A stretch of 64,000 nt of DNA from Ooceraea biroi (Eukaryota; Arthropoda; Insecta; Hymenoptera; Formicidae). This document shows, piece by piece, positions 53,901-64,000 of this stretch (the first letter of the stretch is position 1; the number at the start of each line of letters is the position of its first letter). The notes beneath the pieces were generated by a model. It made no database searches. It saw nothing but the letters and a program-made list of their open reading frames with translations, and was not told where the DNA came from. A program made the position numbers and the translations under genes. The stretch lies in contig NC_039506.1 in the NCBI RefSeq assembly GCF_003672135.1, positions 6,820,001 through 6,884,000 on the forward strand. The letters run 5' to 3'.

Positions 53901-56718
53901 AAACACGAAAACTTACCTACATATAAAGCAAATTATTAATCTGATCCAACCAAGAGTTGAAAAACGAGAATTCCATGATACGATAGACGTGCAACTACCA
54001 AGTTAATAGGCTCTATTGATTTTGACAAATATTATCGAAAGATCTGGCAAGTCCGTAAGTTTCGTACAAGAACATTTCAATTCAGATTCCCTCGCGATCG
54101 CAGTTTTATCAACGACTCATCGTAAAACACCGCTAGTGCGTATACGGCGTATGCCGCATTATATATCGAAGAACGAATTGATGTCAGGCGAGGCGAAGCA
54201 TCTCGGTACCGTTAAGTTTCAATGTATGAGCTAGTTGCCCGACCCAAAAGTGGGTCACAGTCATAGCCTAATGTAACAGTCTGTTTCCCTCTAAGACACC
54301 TCACGATCTCCTCCTGCTTCCTTCACGCCTTCTCTCTTTCTCTCTACCTTCCTTTCTATCTCTTTCTTTATCTCTTTTTCTATCTGTTTTTCTCTTTTTC
54401 TCTATCTCCGAGGTCTTCGGCTCAACGAAATCACCGTGCACATTCCAGGGGTGCCCCAGCTCAGCGTGATTAAACGGACATATCTGACCCGAGGCCTGGA
54501 TGGACCAGGCGTTCTCGGCATGCACCTCACCTGGAGAACCGTCAACGGTTTATCACGGGAATAGGTGCACTACGCCAAAGAAAGTGACAAATTATTTAAC
54601 GTGATGGACACTTCGTGTTACTCAATAGCGCTATATACAACACTTGCGTTGGATTTAGACAAGATTGAAAAGAAAGATTATGATACGGATTAGAGATATT
54701 GTCACTGACAGTGAAGTCAAATGCCCGACAGAAATATTTGTTTTGATTTGTTTGACGACAGATTAACGATTTACAACAAGAAATAAGATCGACGAAGTTA
54801 GACAATCGATAATTAGGCGTGCAATGAATCGCACGCTACAGTTCACGTATTTCAGAGTGACGTGTACGGGTCATTGAAACGTCATGGTCGGTTTTTCCGT
54901 GAGTATTTACTTTCTTTCGCAGATCTATCGGGACGTTTCGTGATAAGTGAAAATCAACCACAAAATTGTTCACGGTCCTCTGGTGCTCGCGCTACCAGGT
55001 CAGTCGGTCAGATCGCTCGCCCAAATAGTCCTACGCCGGTCATCCTTCCGCGTAGAAATGTATGCTAGCGGAAGTGACGCGTTAGTTAGTCACCAGTGTC
55101 GTAAAAGAAAGTTGCAGGCGACGCCTTTATGCGGTTGACGGAATTTCAAGCGGTACTGAGAATGCCTGAGCGTGTACGCACGCCCACGCGCGCGGCCGCG
55201 CGCAAAGGATTTCACTCGCATCATGGATCACATAGGAAAGTGCTTTATCTGATCGCGATGAACGTCGTCAGGGAACGGAAATTTCGCGTGATCGCGAGAG
55301 CAACATCTACTTTCGAAACGGATCCTTTCCTCGTATTGTCGTACAAGCCTTGCAAATTATTGTAATTATGCGAATAATGTCGCTTCAAGATAAATATGCA
55401 TTAAAATTAATATTTGTCAAAGTCTTGTCTTCCACTAACATCAAATTCCTCTCTCACTAAAAATTTTTTAAGAGATTCATCCTTTACAGTGCGGTGAATT
55501 TGCTTGTGCAGAAGGAATTGGAATACTGTCAAGAGGAGGCTGTAATAAGATATGAAATAATAAGATTGTTGTGACTGTCATGTTGGCACACGACGGGAAT
55601 GGTCACACAAAAATGCATGGAACTGAGGGTGACGGCGGATGACGGAAAAATTATTGTAAGTCATGCGGTCCAATGACCGTGGTTGACCCACTTCTACAGA
55701 AAACTGACCAGTCCGCCCACGTTCCGTTCGAACACGAATTCAAGGTAGGTTCAATGTCGCTGCACGATGGAGACAGGCAAGCGCTTACGCACACGCACGT
55801 AGAGAACGATCGGACCTCGTTGTGCCGGTTACTGGCATTTGTATACCGATCCGTTACTCAGCTGGGCGAGACACACGAGGAAAATGCAACGATTGTAAAG
55901 ACTCAGCGGAATGATCGCAAATATTTTGTAGATCTATAGAAATCAGTTTAAGAAATTCATCTCACGTTTCAAGATTAACAGCTTAAATTATAAATACGTA
56001 CACTTTCCGATATTGATTCTGACGAAACAGAAAGAAAACTGCAAATAACTGGTCTTTATACATAAATCTGCTAATTAAAATTGATAAATTTATACATCGT
56101 TGCTAACATATAAATTGTAAACATATCTGTAATAGTTACTTGATATAAGATCTTGAAAATTTAGAGTGTAATTTCATGACATCGACGTCATATAAATGCA
56201 CGTCCATAAATTCATATTCAAAGATGCGGACGATATTATACGGAAGATATTGATGGAGAGAGATGTAGATCAGTAACTTTAACCAGCATCTTAATATCAT
56301 TCTCGATTGTGATAACAAATCTTAAGAGTCATAACTTTGAAAGAATGCCGCGAGTTTCTTTCGATCGTTAATCCGATTATGTCTGCAATTATGCTCGATT
56401 AGAGCCACTTATAATGGGCAAATTGGAGGTCGATACGCCGGAGGCAGCGTGCAATTTCCGTAAGACGACGTAACGGCAATTTAATCAGCAAATTGCGATC
56501 ATTAAATATCATGTGTTATAGAGAAACTCGCCGCGATCCTCTCGATATTATCGGTAGGAAAACTATTGATACGCTTCCCGCGAATAATAGAGCAATCTGA
56601 AGCACTTACTTCCTGGTAGAAATTGAGGAACATAGATCGGGCTGGCGATAACAACGGTGTGGATCAACACGTTGCTGATGAATATGGCGGCCCAGGCCTG
56701 TTTCCGTCGCTCGCACAT
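44836..56718 (-). CDS. Stubble/CG8172-like secreted serine protease, 10 coding exons, frameshifted as sequenced
   Basis: Exons 56718-56610, 52428-52099, 51291-49839, 48782-48639, 48256-48110, 47146-47070, 46539-46439, 45928-45657, 45438-45284 and 44999-44836; about 984 residues. Order: signal peptide; six-cysteine knot (C47, C58, C64, C75, C84, C85); Thr/Ser-rich stem of about 580 residues; CGRRLF link; activation site ESR/IVGG; catalytic His (ITAAHC), Asp (FEYDLALL) and Ser (GDSGGP); pocket Asp in FDSCE; normal ISWGIGC; end EWINQILQF. The motifs match what I recall of Drosophila CG8172. It probably cuts after Arg/Lys in epithelial extracellular matrix (inferred from family). Two defects: a one-base loss after GDSGGP (44982/44983), and a phase clash between the second and third exons. 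Either an assembly error or gene decay could explain them; the intact motifs favour the former. Confidence 0.9.
45284..45438 (-). CDS. CG8172-like exon 9: substrate pocket
   Basis: 155 nt. GPLPSVLQEVAVPVINNTVC to IFICAGWRNGGFDSCE. The Asp in DSC predicts cutting after Arg/Lys. Leaves phase 0, donor GTCAGT. Confidence 0.94.
45657..45928 (-). CDS. CG8172-like exon 8: catalytic aspartate
   Basis: 272 nt. VPPSDLLLRIGEHDLANEDE, ERRVQIVASHPQFD, TFEYDLALLRF with the catalytic Asp, LPICLPDDDE and VTGWGRLYD. Leaves phase 1. Confidence 0.93.
46439..46539 (-). CDS. CG8172-like exon 7: catalytic histidine
   Basis: 101 nt. ISLRQWRSQTYLHKCGAALL, then NENWAITAAHCVE. Leaves phase 2 just after AAHC, the same place and phase as in the filzig-type gene. 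Too short for a long ORF but clear from the family motif. Confidence 0.92.
47070..47146 (-). CDS. CG8172-like exon 6: link cysteine and activation site
   Basis: 77 nt. CGRRLFPESR then IVGGNRSSFGKWPWQ. Cleavage after Arg fits activation by a trypsin-like enzyme or by itself. Ends in phase 0 after WPWQ, an intron position the filzig-type gene lacks. Confidence 0.92.
48110..48256 (-). CDS. CG8172-like exon 5: stem linker before the protease
   Basis: 147 nt, phase 1 to phase 1. VKPITEGTTIPDYITKIP to MSDYKQ, then Val completed across the intron to give KQVCGRRLF. The donor GTTAAT is weak compared with the others, so this edge is less sure. Confidence 0.78.
48639..48782 (-). CDS. CG8172-like exon 4: stem linker
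   Basis: 144 nt, phase 1 to phase 1. Encodes QAETDWSPITTPDGW, then an acidic Thr/Gln-rich run ending TIQSLTS. Donor GTAAGG. Not visible as a long ORF; supported by phase on both sides and by splice sites. Confidence 0.8.
49839..51291 (-). CDS. CG8172-like exon 3: mucin-like Thr/Ser stem
   Basis: 1453 nt, about 484 residues, more than half Thr and Ser, with recurring TTKRP, STTKP and RPTT units. Likely a heavily O-glycosylated spacer. It must start at ACGACGCC after TTTTGTAG, because the codon before it in frame is a stop. Leaves phase 1, donor GTGACA. Confidence 0.88.
52099..52428 (-). CDS. CG8172-like exon 2: disulfide-knotted (clip-like) domain
   Basis: 330 nt. TGRNIRHLPC, then GVCMFAFTCAKANG, LGTCIDRFYFGSCC: six cysteines spaced as in the filzig-type knot at 17181-14789. 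An acidic Pro-rich tail (DDGPPPPPRP) leads to ETPQTTA. The only usable donor is GTAGAT (52098-52093), which leaves phase 1, whereas the next exon needs phase 0. Confidence 0.88.
52429..56609 (-). other. Large first coding intron of the CG8172-like gene
   Basis: 4181 bp between signal-peptide and knot exons, the same place and nearly the same size as the large intron of the filzig-type gene. It includes a pyrimidine-rich tract (54300-54410). No coding exon seen. Confidence 0.75.
54300..54410. repeat. Pyrimidine-rich tract, about 110 bp
   Basis: Nearly all C and T on the plus strand (CTTTCTCT and TCTATCTC units), within the large CG8172-like intron. On the transcribed minus strand it is a purine tract, so it is not an acceptor polypyrimidine tract for this gene. 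Confidence 0.85.
56610..56718 (-). CDS. CG8172-like exon 1 (coding): start and signal peptide
   Basis: ATG at 56718-56716 directly follows acceptor TTTCAG. Encodes MCERRKQAWAAIFISNV then a hydrophobic stretch to VVIAS and PIYVPQFLPG: basic n-region, hydrophobic core, probable cleavage after IAS. Donor GTAAGTGC, phase 1; Thr37 is completed in the next exon. Confidence 0.88.
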
Positions 56719-59700
56719 CTGAAACAAAGGGCAGCCAGAAGGAATTAGACTGATTCTTCAGGAAAGCTGGTTTCTTTCTTTCCGAAACACCTGTTCAATT
56801 AGTCATTCTCGTCATAAGACCTGATCTCCATCTTTTTAGTAATATAATTAACTAATGTAAAGCGGTGCGTTTTAAGGGTTCGCAGGGCAGGTATCTATCT
56901 GAATGCGATTCAGGCGAGACCGACCGTGACATTCACGACGCGACAATAAGTCTGGGAACGTTCTCACGCGGACTGGACGGGGTGATGAACCGAAGAACTC
57001 TCCGTCTGGACGTAATTACGTGACGTAATTGCACTTGATTACTCCGGAGCGTCAATGTGCTCAATGCGACGTTTTAATGTTCGTTTTTAGCAGCACGCCA
57101 CTCGCAGACTCGTTTCAATTTGCCACCGGATGCTGCTCCGTCGAAGAAACGGTGAGCCACTGTCAGCAGACGACGGCTGGCTTGCACTGTGCACTTACAT
57201 CTGTCTCTCATAATCACGCTCATAATTTTAATGCGGATTAATGCTCCTGACGCCTCAGTGATACTGGATCACTTGGCCAGTTGCTGGTCTCTCGTCACAC
57301 CAAAGGGTGCAGCTCATTTATCTCTTCTGCAACGAACAAAAGCAAACAAACGGAAACGACTGTGCACATCCTCGTATGCACAGCGAAGCGAAGTGTGAAA
57401 TGCTTTCGTGATGCAGAACTAAACACGAATGTTACGTAACTAATTATGACTAATTCATGTTTGAGCATGATTCTCTCGGCACACTTCTTACGCTCTGTTA
57501 CTGACATTAGTATTATGAAACGCGCTAAAACGAGTAAGCCGAAACTGATTGTTCATCGAGCGTGAAATCACATCCGGATTTAATTGGTTAAGAACTCGCG
57601 CTGCTGTTTGTTCATCTAATCTAATTGAAGCGCAAGTACATGTCTTACATAACTTCTCAATCGAAAGTTTGATCGAAAATTGAGTTTAAGATGAAATAAT
57701 AGCGTGAATAGAAGAAATAGAAGAAATAATAGCGTGATTGTCACTTTACTTGATCTTTTCTCCACTTGTCCAGTCACATGCAATTCTGACGGATAAAAAC
57801 ATGTTTGGCAGAGTCTACAATTGATCGCAGGCTGCACGATGAGATGAATGTAGACTCAAGGCTGAATATGAGTAGTCGCCTTCTTCAAGTCGATCTTGAC
57901 GTAGAAATATCGACTCGGTCAACGACCTAATCGCGAAAAACGCTCGTTTTGCGCAATTTGTTCGGCAGATCTGCCACTGCCAAAGCTGAAGAAAAAGATA
58001 AAGGATCAGGAAGCACCTCGGTCCTCCGAGAAAGATTTCCAGCTAATTTGCTTTTATACAGGGATCTTGAGATTCTATTTCCGGTTTCTCTTTTGGCAAT
58101 TCTTTTGATCTCGCTACGTGTCCGTATCTTTCGTCATCTCGGGAGACTAACTGCTCATAGAGCCGTCAGCGATGTAGTTACTCGATAAAGCGTCGCCGGG
58201 CAATCGGCAAGAACTGGATTACAGTTATTCGGAGGCAGGAATTTGGGTGTAACGTTATACTTCACCGAGCTCGTATCATGCTGCGGTGGAGATGGGCGGC
58301 GATCATCTTGCGATCATCAAGTCAATCCACGTGCACTCCATATATTCAAATTGAATATTAAACGCATTACTTATAGTCTATTATGAATAATCATAGTTTT
58401 ACCCATCAATTCTAACTTCCTGCCAACTTTATTAGCTTCATTTATCATTATGTAGTAATATAATTAATTTTGTTTATTTGTTGATTATAAGAGAAGAGCA
58501 GCTGTTCTTGTTCTTCATCTAATCAATGATCAATTTTTATATTTTTAGACTTTAATATTTCTTTCATTATAGATACTCTATAATATTTCTGTTTCCACAA
58601 TAAAGAATTATAAAATTTTTGTATATTTGTGATCGGTTATTGTATCGCGACATAAAAAGTGTCATAAATATTGATTAATTCAGCGTTAAATCAGCGTTCT
58701 TTTACCGGGAATCCGGGAAATGCAGTGATTTCATTCAGCGTGCATTCTCCTATGCCTCGTCTCGAGGAAGTGATAAAAACCACTACAGTTATCCAGGGAC
58801 AGGAATTCGGGTGGATGAAGCAACGAGTGAATGTCGACGTGAGTTGCGTTTGCTTGTCGATGGTCAGGTCACCGGTTTGTCCCGGCTTCTAAAATGCTGG
58901 GCAACAGTTATCTTCGGTAGTCAATGCATTTCTAATTAGTATCCTGTTTTCTTTCACTTAAAGTCTGGGCGCGCGAAGTCCGCTGATTGACTGAGAACGA
59001 GGCGTACATAATCCGATAGAATGCCATGCGATTTTTAATAGGCGCACTGAATATGCTCAAATGCTAGAAAAACTTATATTCTTTCTTTTAAAATTAATTC
59101 AGCAATATCGTTTCGCTTTGTCGACGAAACTCTCAATTTTCAATAATGATTACATTTAAAGACTAAGTTTCATTAGAGTATTAACGATTTTTCATCCGCG
59201 GGATTAATATTGCTCTCCGTTTGAGGAGAAAATCGTGCATATTGCCGACAATGGTGTATCTTAATTGGCGGACGAAAGCGACTGGAACGCACGTGCGTGG
59301 TGTCCACACACGTAGAAAAAGCTTTTGTCGTAACGTGGCACTCGCTACTGTAACGGTACCTGCCACTTTCATTTGTGCTCACGTATCTAATGCGAGGCGC
59401 ACATGTGGGTTGGCGCCGAGATCTACGCGCGAATAAAACCGTAAGTCTCAATCCTGGGCTACGCGAGTCGCGCCATTACAGCAGATTATTTAGCAAAATA
59501 ATGTATAATATCTACAAGTGCGTTCTGTGGTAGCGCATGTAAGATTAGCTTGGACGTTTCTATCACGATGGCGGCGATGCTCTTTGCGGCTTGTATTCAT
59601 CATATAATTTAGAATTTTATGGGGCTGCTTGATTATTTATAAGCGCGTCAAGTTTAGTTTAATTAGTCTTATACGGTACCAATGGAAATACCGTTAATTC

Positions 59701-60998
59701 TCTATCAAATTCCTCTCTGAATGTAATTCCAAGTCAACTCTCGTATCGATTCTCGACGGGTTTACGTTGCAGACGTTTCAAGAGACAATGACATGCGTCA
59801 GCAATTATTAATATCGTCGCGAAGAAGCGTCTAAGAGGTATTTTTTGTCGAAATAAACAAGCCGTTTCAAAGGATACCAGATTTTTCTCAGTGAGCTCTC
59901 GCATGAATTATGCATGAAAGTGCGTAAAATCGAGACGGACGTTAGTTTACACGCATGCACGCACACGCGCACGTTCACCCAGCCAGGTACGAATGAAATT
60001 CAGCTGAAACGAGTCAAGTATACCGCTATCCCAAAGAACATGCGGTTAACTTCGACAACGGATCTGCAATATGTCCCGCTCGTCGATAAACGTCACGGTA
60101 GCATACACACACATGTGAACTTCTGAGAATTGATTATCCGCGCAATAAAGCGTGCTCATCAAGCGGATAATATCGGCATAATCAAGTAAAATCACCATAG
60201 TCACCATCATTTACGTGTTTGCTTGACTTGGATTCAAACAAGTGTGATGTCTACTGTTGCTTCTTTCTTCTTTTTTAATTTGTTAAGTGAGATTATTTAT
60301 AAAATCAACGCACAATCTACTATGTGTTGTTTGCTCTTGAGTCACTCGCCTTGAACTTTTAGGTCTATCTGGCGTATTAAAGAAAATGGAAAACTGTGTG
60401 TATAATCTTCTTTTCTATAAATATTATTCAATTTTACACACTTGACACGATTACCGTTTTACCCAGAAATTTATTGATTGATTTTAAGGTACCTTCATCC
60501 TGGAAAAGATCAAGCTGTCAGCGGGTTTTTCGGCCGCGAGAAGTTAATGGAAAAAGCTGATAAAAAAAGAAGATTAAATTAAACCACGTCGATAGTTATA
60601 ACCAATAACTGTCCGACCGCAGAGAAACGATAAAAAGAAGATATTAATCGCGCCAGGGTACTGATCCCGAGGATCAAGGACGGGGACCACAGAGGTAAGC
60701 ACCTGTTCATCCAAGTTCAGTAACAACGGTTGACTAGGAACCCAGCGACGCAGCGCAGGAAGTGCCAATATAATCACACGATCGAATCGCTTAATTACCC
60801 CGAATCATCCGCGAAGCTGCGTCGTCTCCCTCTTCCTCCCTCTCCCTCTCCCCGTTCCCTCCCCCTTACTCTCTCATCCACGCCGACAAAAACGATACCA
60901 CCGACCGTTGGCCGTTGTAATATCGACGAAGGTCACTCGCGCAAGAAAAGAGAGTACGGCGCTTCTTCGTACCTCGGACCTTGAGACAGAGAGCATAC

Positions 60999-62300
60999 CT
61001 TGACAGCCGCCGGTCTGTCGGACTGTTGCGGTCGTTGTTGCTTCTGCTCTTGCTCCTGCCGCGGTGCTCCACGAAGCTCTTCTTGTCGACGTTGTCAGGC
61101 GTCGCGACAGTGCATTGTCGTCGTCGTCTTCGTCGATGTCGTCGTCACGTCCGTGATACCGAGGTCCCAGAGATCCTGACACTTTCTGACAAGAGATCAA
61201 GCCAGATCACCCGGCGTCGATTATTTGGACCTGACACCCTCGAACGACTGTGACTCCCCGCTGGGCGGCTGCGGCCACGTGGTCGAAGCCCGTCGAGTGA
61301 TGTCTTCGCGACCGGCGCCACCCTGTCTCATCTGATGACCCCGCGATCGCTTCGGGTCCTAGACGAGGACTCTTCTTGACTACCTCGCGAAGGCATCCAC
61401 TCGGGAGACGCAAATATCAGTGTTTCGTCACGTCGGATAATTAGGTCCGCGACAAGGGTTCCGAGGATGGGTGAAGGATACCGCTCGGTAGACACTCGGA
61501 CTGTGGCAGCCGCCAGCTCGACCTGCTCGCCACGGCTGGCACCTATCGAACTGGTTTGCTCGGTTCACGACTTCTGGATCAGCCGATCCCCGATCCAGGT
61601 GCTCGCTTGCGGGCTCGCTCCCCCTGCACGAAGAATCGGCAGGCCACGACGACACGCATCGTGGTGAACGCTTGCTTGCTCGCTCGCTCGCTCGCGTGCG
61701 CGCGGCGAGCGCGAGAGCGCTCGTCCGCGTCCTCGTGAGAGAGGAGCAACAGGCCCCCCCACAGGTAGGTAGGTAGGTAGGTAGGTAAAGAGCCGAGTGG
61801 GTACAAACCACGGCAAGCTAAACTGCGAGACAGCCGGGGACGGTAGATCGTGCCGGGGTCGGCGGTTTTCGTGCCGACGAAGACTCTAGCGTGCGGGCTC
61901 CGACTCGAGGTGAGGTGGTGGCAATGACCGTTCTCTCGCGCGTTCCTCTTCGTCTCCCTCGCGCGTTCGGAACGTCCCGAGACCTCCTTCTCTCCCCGTA
62001 CCCTTCTACCCTCCTCCCTCTTCGTTCTACCTGTTGCGGTGGTTCCCTCTTCTGCCGCCACCATCGGACTTCCTTCTCCTGCATGCACGTTGTTCCCTCA
62101 CCCTGGCGGTTTCGCTCGTCTCTTTCCCCTACTACGACCTCGTTGTCGCCGTTCGCAGGTCGGCGGCGGACGGTTGTTCGTATCATCGACGGTGCCTCCT
62201 TTACCTCCGTTCTTTCCTTCTTTTTTCGTTTTCTTCGTTTTTTTATTATTATTTCCTCTTTCCGATCGTCGCTCGGATTCGTGATGTTCATTAGGGGATA
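60999..62300 (-). promoter_or_regulatory. Candidate first non-coding exon and promoter of the CG8172-like gene
   Basis: A GC/CpG-rich island with a minus-strand donor CAAG/GTATGC at 60998-60997, which would splice to the acceptor at 56720-56719 just before the start codon (intron about 4.3 kb). A second donor-like site is at 60971-60970. Contains an (AGGT)n run. The transcription start is not identifiable. Confidence 0.4.
61763..61787. repeat. (AGGT)n microsatellite
   Basis: Six AGGT units in the GC-rich island upstream of the CG8172-like gene. A shorter run of the same unit is at 42799-42812. Confidence 0.92.
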
Positions 62301-63787
62301 GCGATGTTTTTCTTTTTCCTTCGATATACGACTTCGTCGAATGAACAAGACGGGATCATGGTTAACGAAGGCGAATGCCGGTGGTCCGTTCGTGTGTTCG
62401 CGATTTTAGACAGCAACGCGATAATTGGGATAATAATGCGGTTGAGATCTACCTGACTCGAGACGATCTTTGAAATCATTTCGGTATCTCTCTGGATCTG
62501 GGAATCTCTCAGTATGTATCATTAGTATCAGTAATTCAATTCTTTATAATAACAAGCAACTTGTATCAGACAGTAAGTTTTAACGAAATTTTCCATTTAT
62601 GTTAAATGGTTTTAGGTAATCATTTTATCCAACGCAGGTCTCTCCAAGTTCGTAATTTTAAAAATCTTGTTTAAGATTCATTTTATAAAGAAAGTTGAGC
62701 AACTCCGAAAAATGAGAATATCTTTCGTGAAGCAATTTTTATGAATATGACAATTGTCTATTATTATATAAAGTTGTAAAACGTAATTATATCGCAATAT
62801 TAGGTATATTGATAATTATATAATATATAGATCAAAAATATCTATTTTTACGATGTTTGATATAATAATATTGCTTGTCATTTTTTTATCTTTTAAATAC
62901 TGTATTGATGAACAAATTTAATGAATAAATTAGTATTAGTATATCCATTGTCTATGTATATCTACAATGTACCTGCACCAGGTAAGTCTTTACCTATAGA
63001 GCTAACACACACAGGGCGATCCTCAGCATTACATTTAAAACGCAATTCAGACTTTTAAATGGAATTGTCTAGTTAAAATGTTCAGGATATAAAATAATAT
63101 AAAAAAGTATTAAACTTTTAGATAACAATAGCCATTTCAGTAAATACGTGAATCTAAAAATAAAATAGGAGCAGAGAAATTAATATTAATTAATTTAATT
63201 GTCATGTACAGTATAAACAATCATTTTTATAAAGAAAATTGGAGATTTATATCATGATACTATAATTTTATAAATAAATATTGTTATATATATATACAAT
63301 ATATTATTATATTAGAAGTATTTAACAAATTATTTCTGTGCTAAGTTTTCCGTACCGAATTGTTACCTTCTTATTTAAATTACACGCACAAGTGCATCGC
63401 CATCCAGGTCTTGCTCACCAGTACAAGCTTCTTTCCAAGTTTGCAATAACTATAATCCGCGCTTTACGGAACCGGTTGTTGTAACTACGTCGGTTGAATT
63501 AACGCTTCTGCCGTTCAACTTCTTTACAACTTTCCCGTGGAATGACTCCCCAAGTGCGCGAAATCTATTTTAAACGTACCTTACACGCGAACAGCGAAAA
63601 CGCGTACTTGTTAGCTCGAATCAGATACTACAACAACCACAATCCGCTAAACTGCAATCGGAACAACAGAAGTATGCTCCTCAAACGTAACCCATTAATT
63701 CCGCATCCCGGTAATCTCATCGTTCCTCATCCCTTCTTATTCACCTCGAAGGATGTAAGCAACCCTGGGAACTTAAATCGGGATGAC

Positions 63788-63907
63788 TTAAGCCTGTTTC
63801 ACGAGCACGAACGCGGCGAACACCCACGCAATGACGTTCTTCGCACGTGGTGAAGGACGATTTTTGTTGAGAAAAGGAGGGTTTTCTCCACCGCGCCAAA
63901 CCGCCAT
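63788..63907 (-). CDS. Possible first coding exon of another minus-strand membrane protein
   Basis: From ATG at 63907-63905: MAVWRGGENPPFLNKNRP, SPRAK, then the hydrophobic NVIAWVFAAFVLV and stop at 63790-63788. Basic residues followed by a single hydrophobic segment look like a signal anchor. If it is a first exon, a donor GTGAAA at 63802-63801 would end it after FVL in phase 0. Not recognised; composition and the family context are the only support, and a chance ORF is quite possible. Confidence 0.25.
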   Translation of the reverse strand: MAVWRGGENPPFLNKNRPSPRAKNVIAWVFAAFVLVKQA

Positions 63908-64000
63908 CAAGTAACAGTCAAATGAAGACCGATCTTATGTCCTTTTGATGCATCTTCTAGGTAGATTCTTGATCTTGCTGGTCGGCCGTGTCTCTACGAT

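Noticed and set aside
61428..62348. Several long overlapping open frames on both strands
   Set aside because: They lie in the GC-rich island upstream of the CG8172-like gene and are basic, repetitive and mutually exclusive; more likely promoter and 5' UTR.
63542..63853. 103-residue plus-strand open frame with ATG
   Set aside because: No recognised domain; it overlaps a minus-strand candidate and shows only weak internal similarity (HPGNL, NPGNLN).
1..64000. CRISPR arrays, prokaryotic operons or phage-like modules
   Set aside because: None seen; the gene structure is spliced and eukaryotic throughout.

Overview
The window is eukaryotic and almost certainly insect. It has AT-rich non-coding DNA, GT-AG introns of 97 bp to 4.4 kb, and three spliced genes, all on the minus strand, that belong to known arthropod families. 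The neuropeptide precursor resembles the honeybee prohormone-3/ITG-like type, so I favour Hymenoptera (an ant or bee); the order is an inference. Most real exons are too short or too split to stand out as long ORFs. I rebuilt the genes by reading splice sites on the reverse complement and checking intron phase at each junction.

Layout from low to high coordinate. (1) 2820-5664: a complete ITG-like neuropeptide precursor of 221 residues in five coding exons, ending in a dibasic-flanked ITGQGSRLF peptide; a candidate 5' non-coding exon ends at 7439. (2) 11928-21709: a complete filzig-type trypsin-like serine protease of 1237 residues in seven coding exons. Its parts are a signal peptide, a six-cysteine knot, a stem of about 900 residues rich in Ser/Thr/Pro, and a C-terminal protease domain. 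(3) About 21.7-44.8 kb: a 23-kb stretch with no coding exon I can support, holding CpG/GC-rich islands, microsatellites, a 118-bp tandem repeat and hairpins; it probably carries filzig 5' non-coding exons and regulatory DNA. (4) 44836-56718: a second protease of the same architecture, like Drosophila CG8172 or Stubble, in ten coding exons, with a GC-rich candidate first non-coding exon near 61-62 kb. As sequenced it has a one-base frameshift just after the active-site serine and one junction whose phase does not close. (5) 63.8-63.9 kb: a possible first exon of another minus-strand membrane protein.

The two proteases share signal peptide, knot, mucin-like stem and protease domain. Four intron phases in the protease domain agree, and each start codon sits directly after an acceptor AG. 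They therefore look like an old tandem duplication. Known relatives (filzig, Notopleural, Stubble) act on apical extracellular matrix and cuticle of epithelia. The ITG-like gene is an unrelated neighbour.
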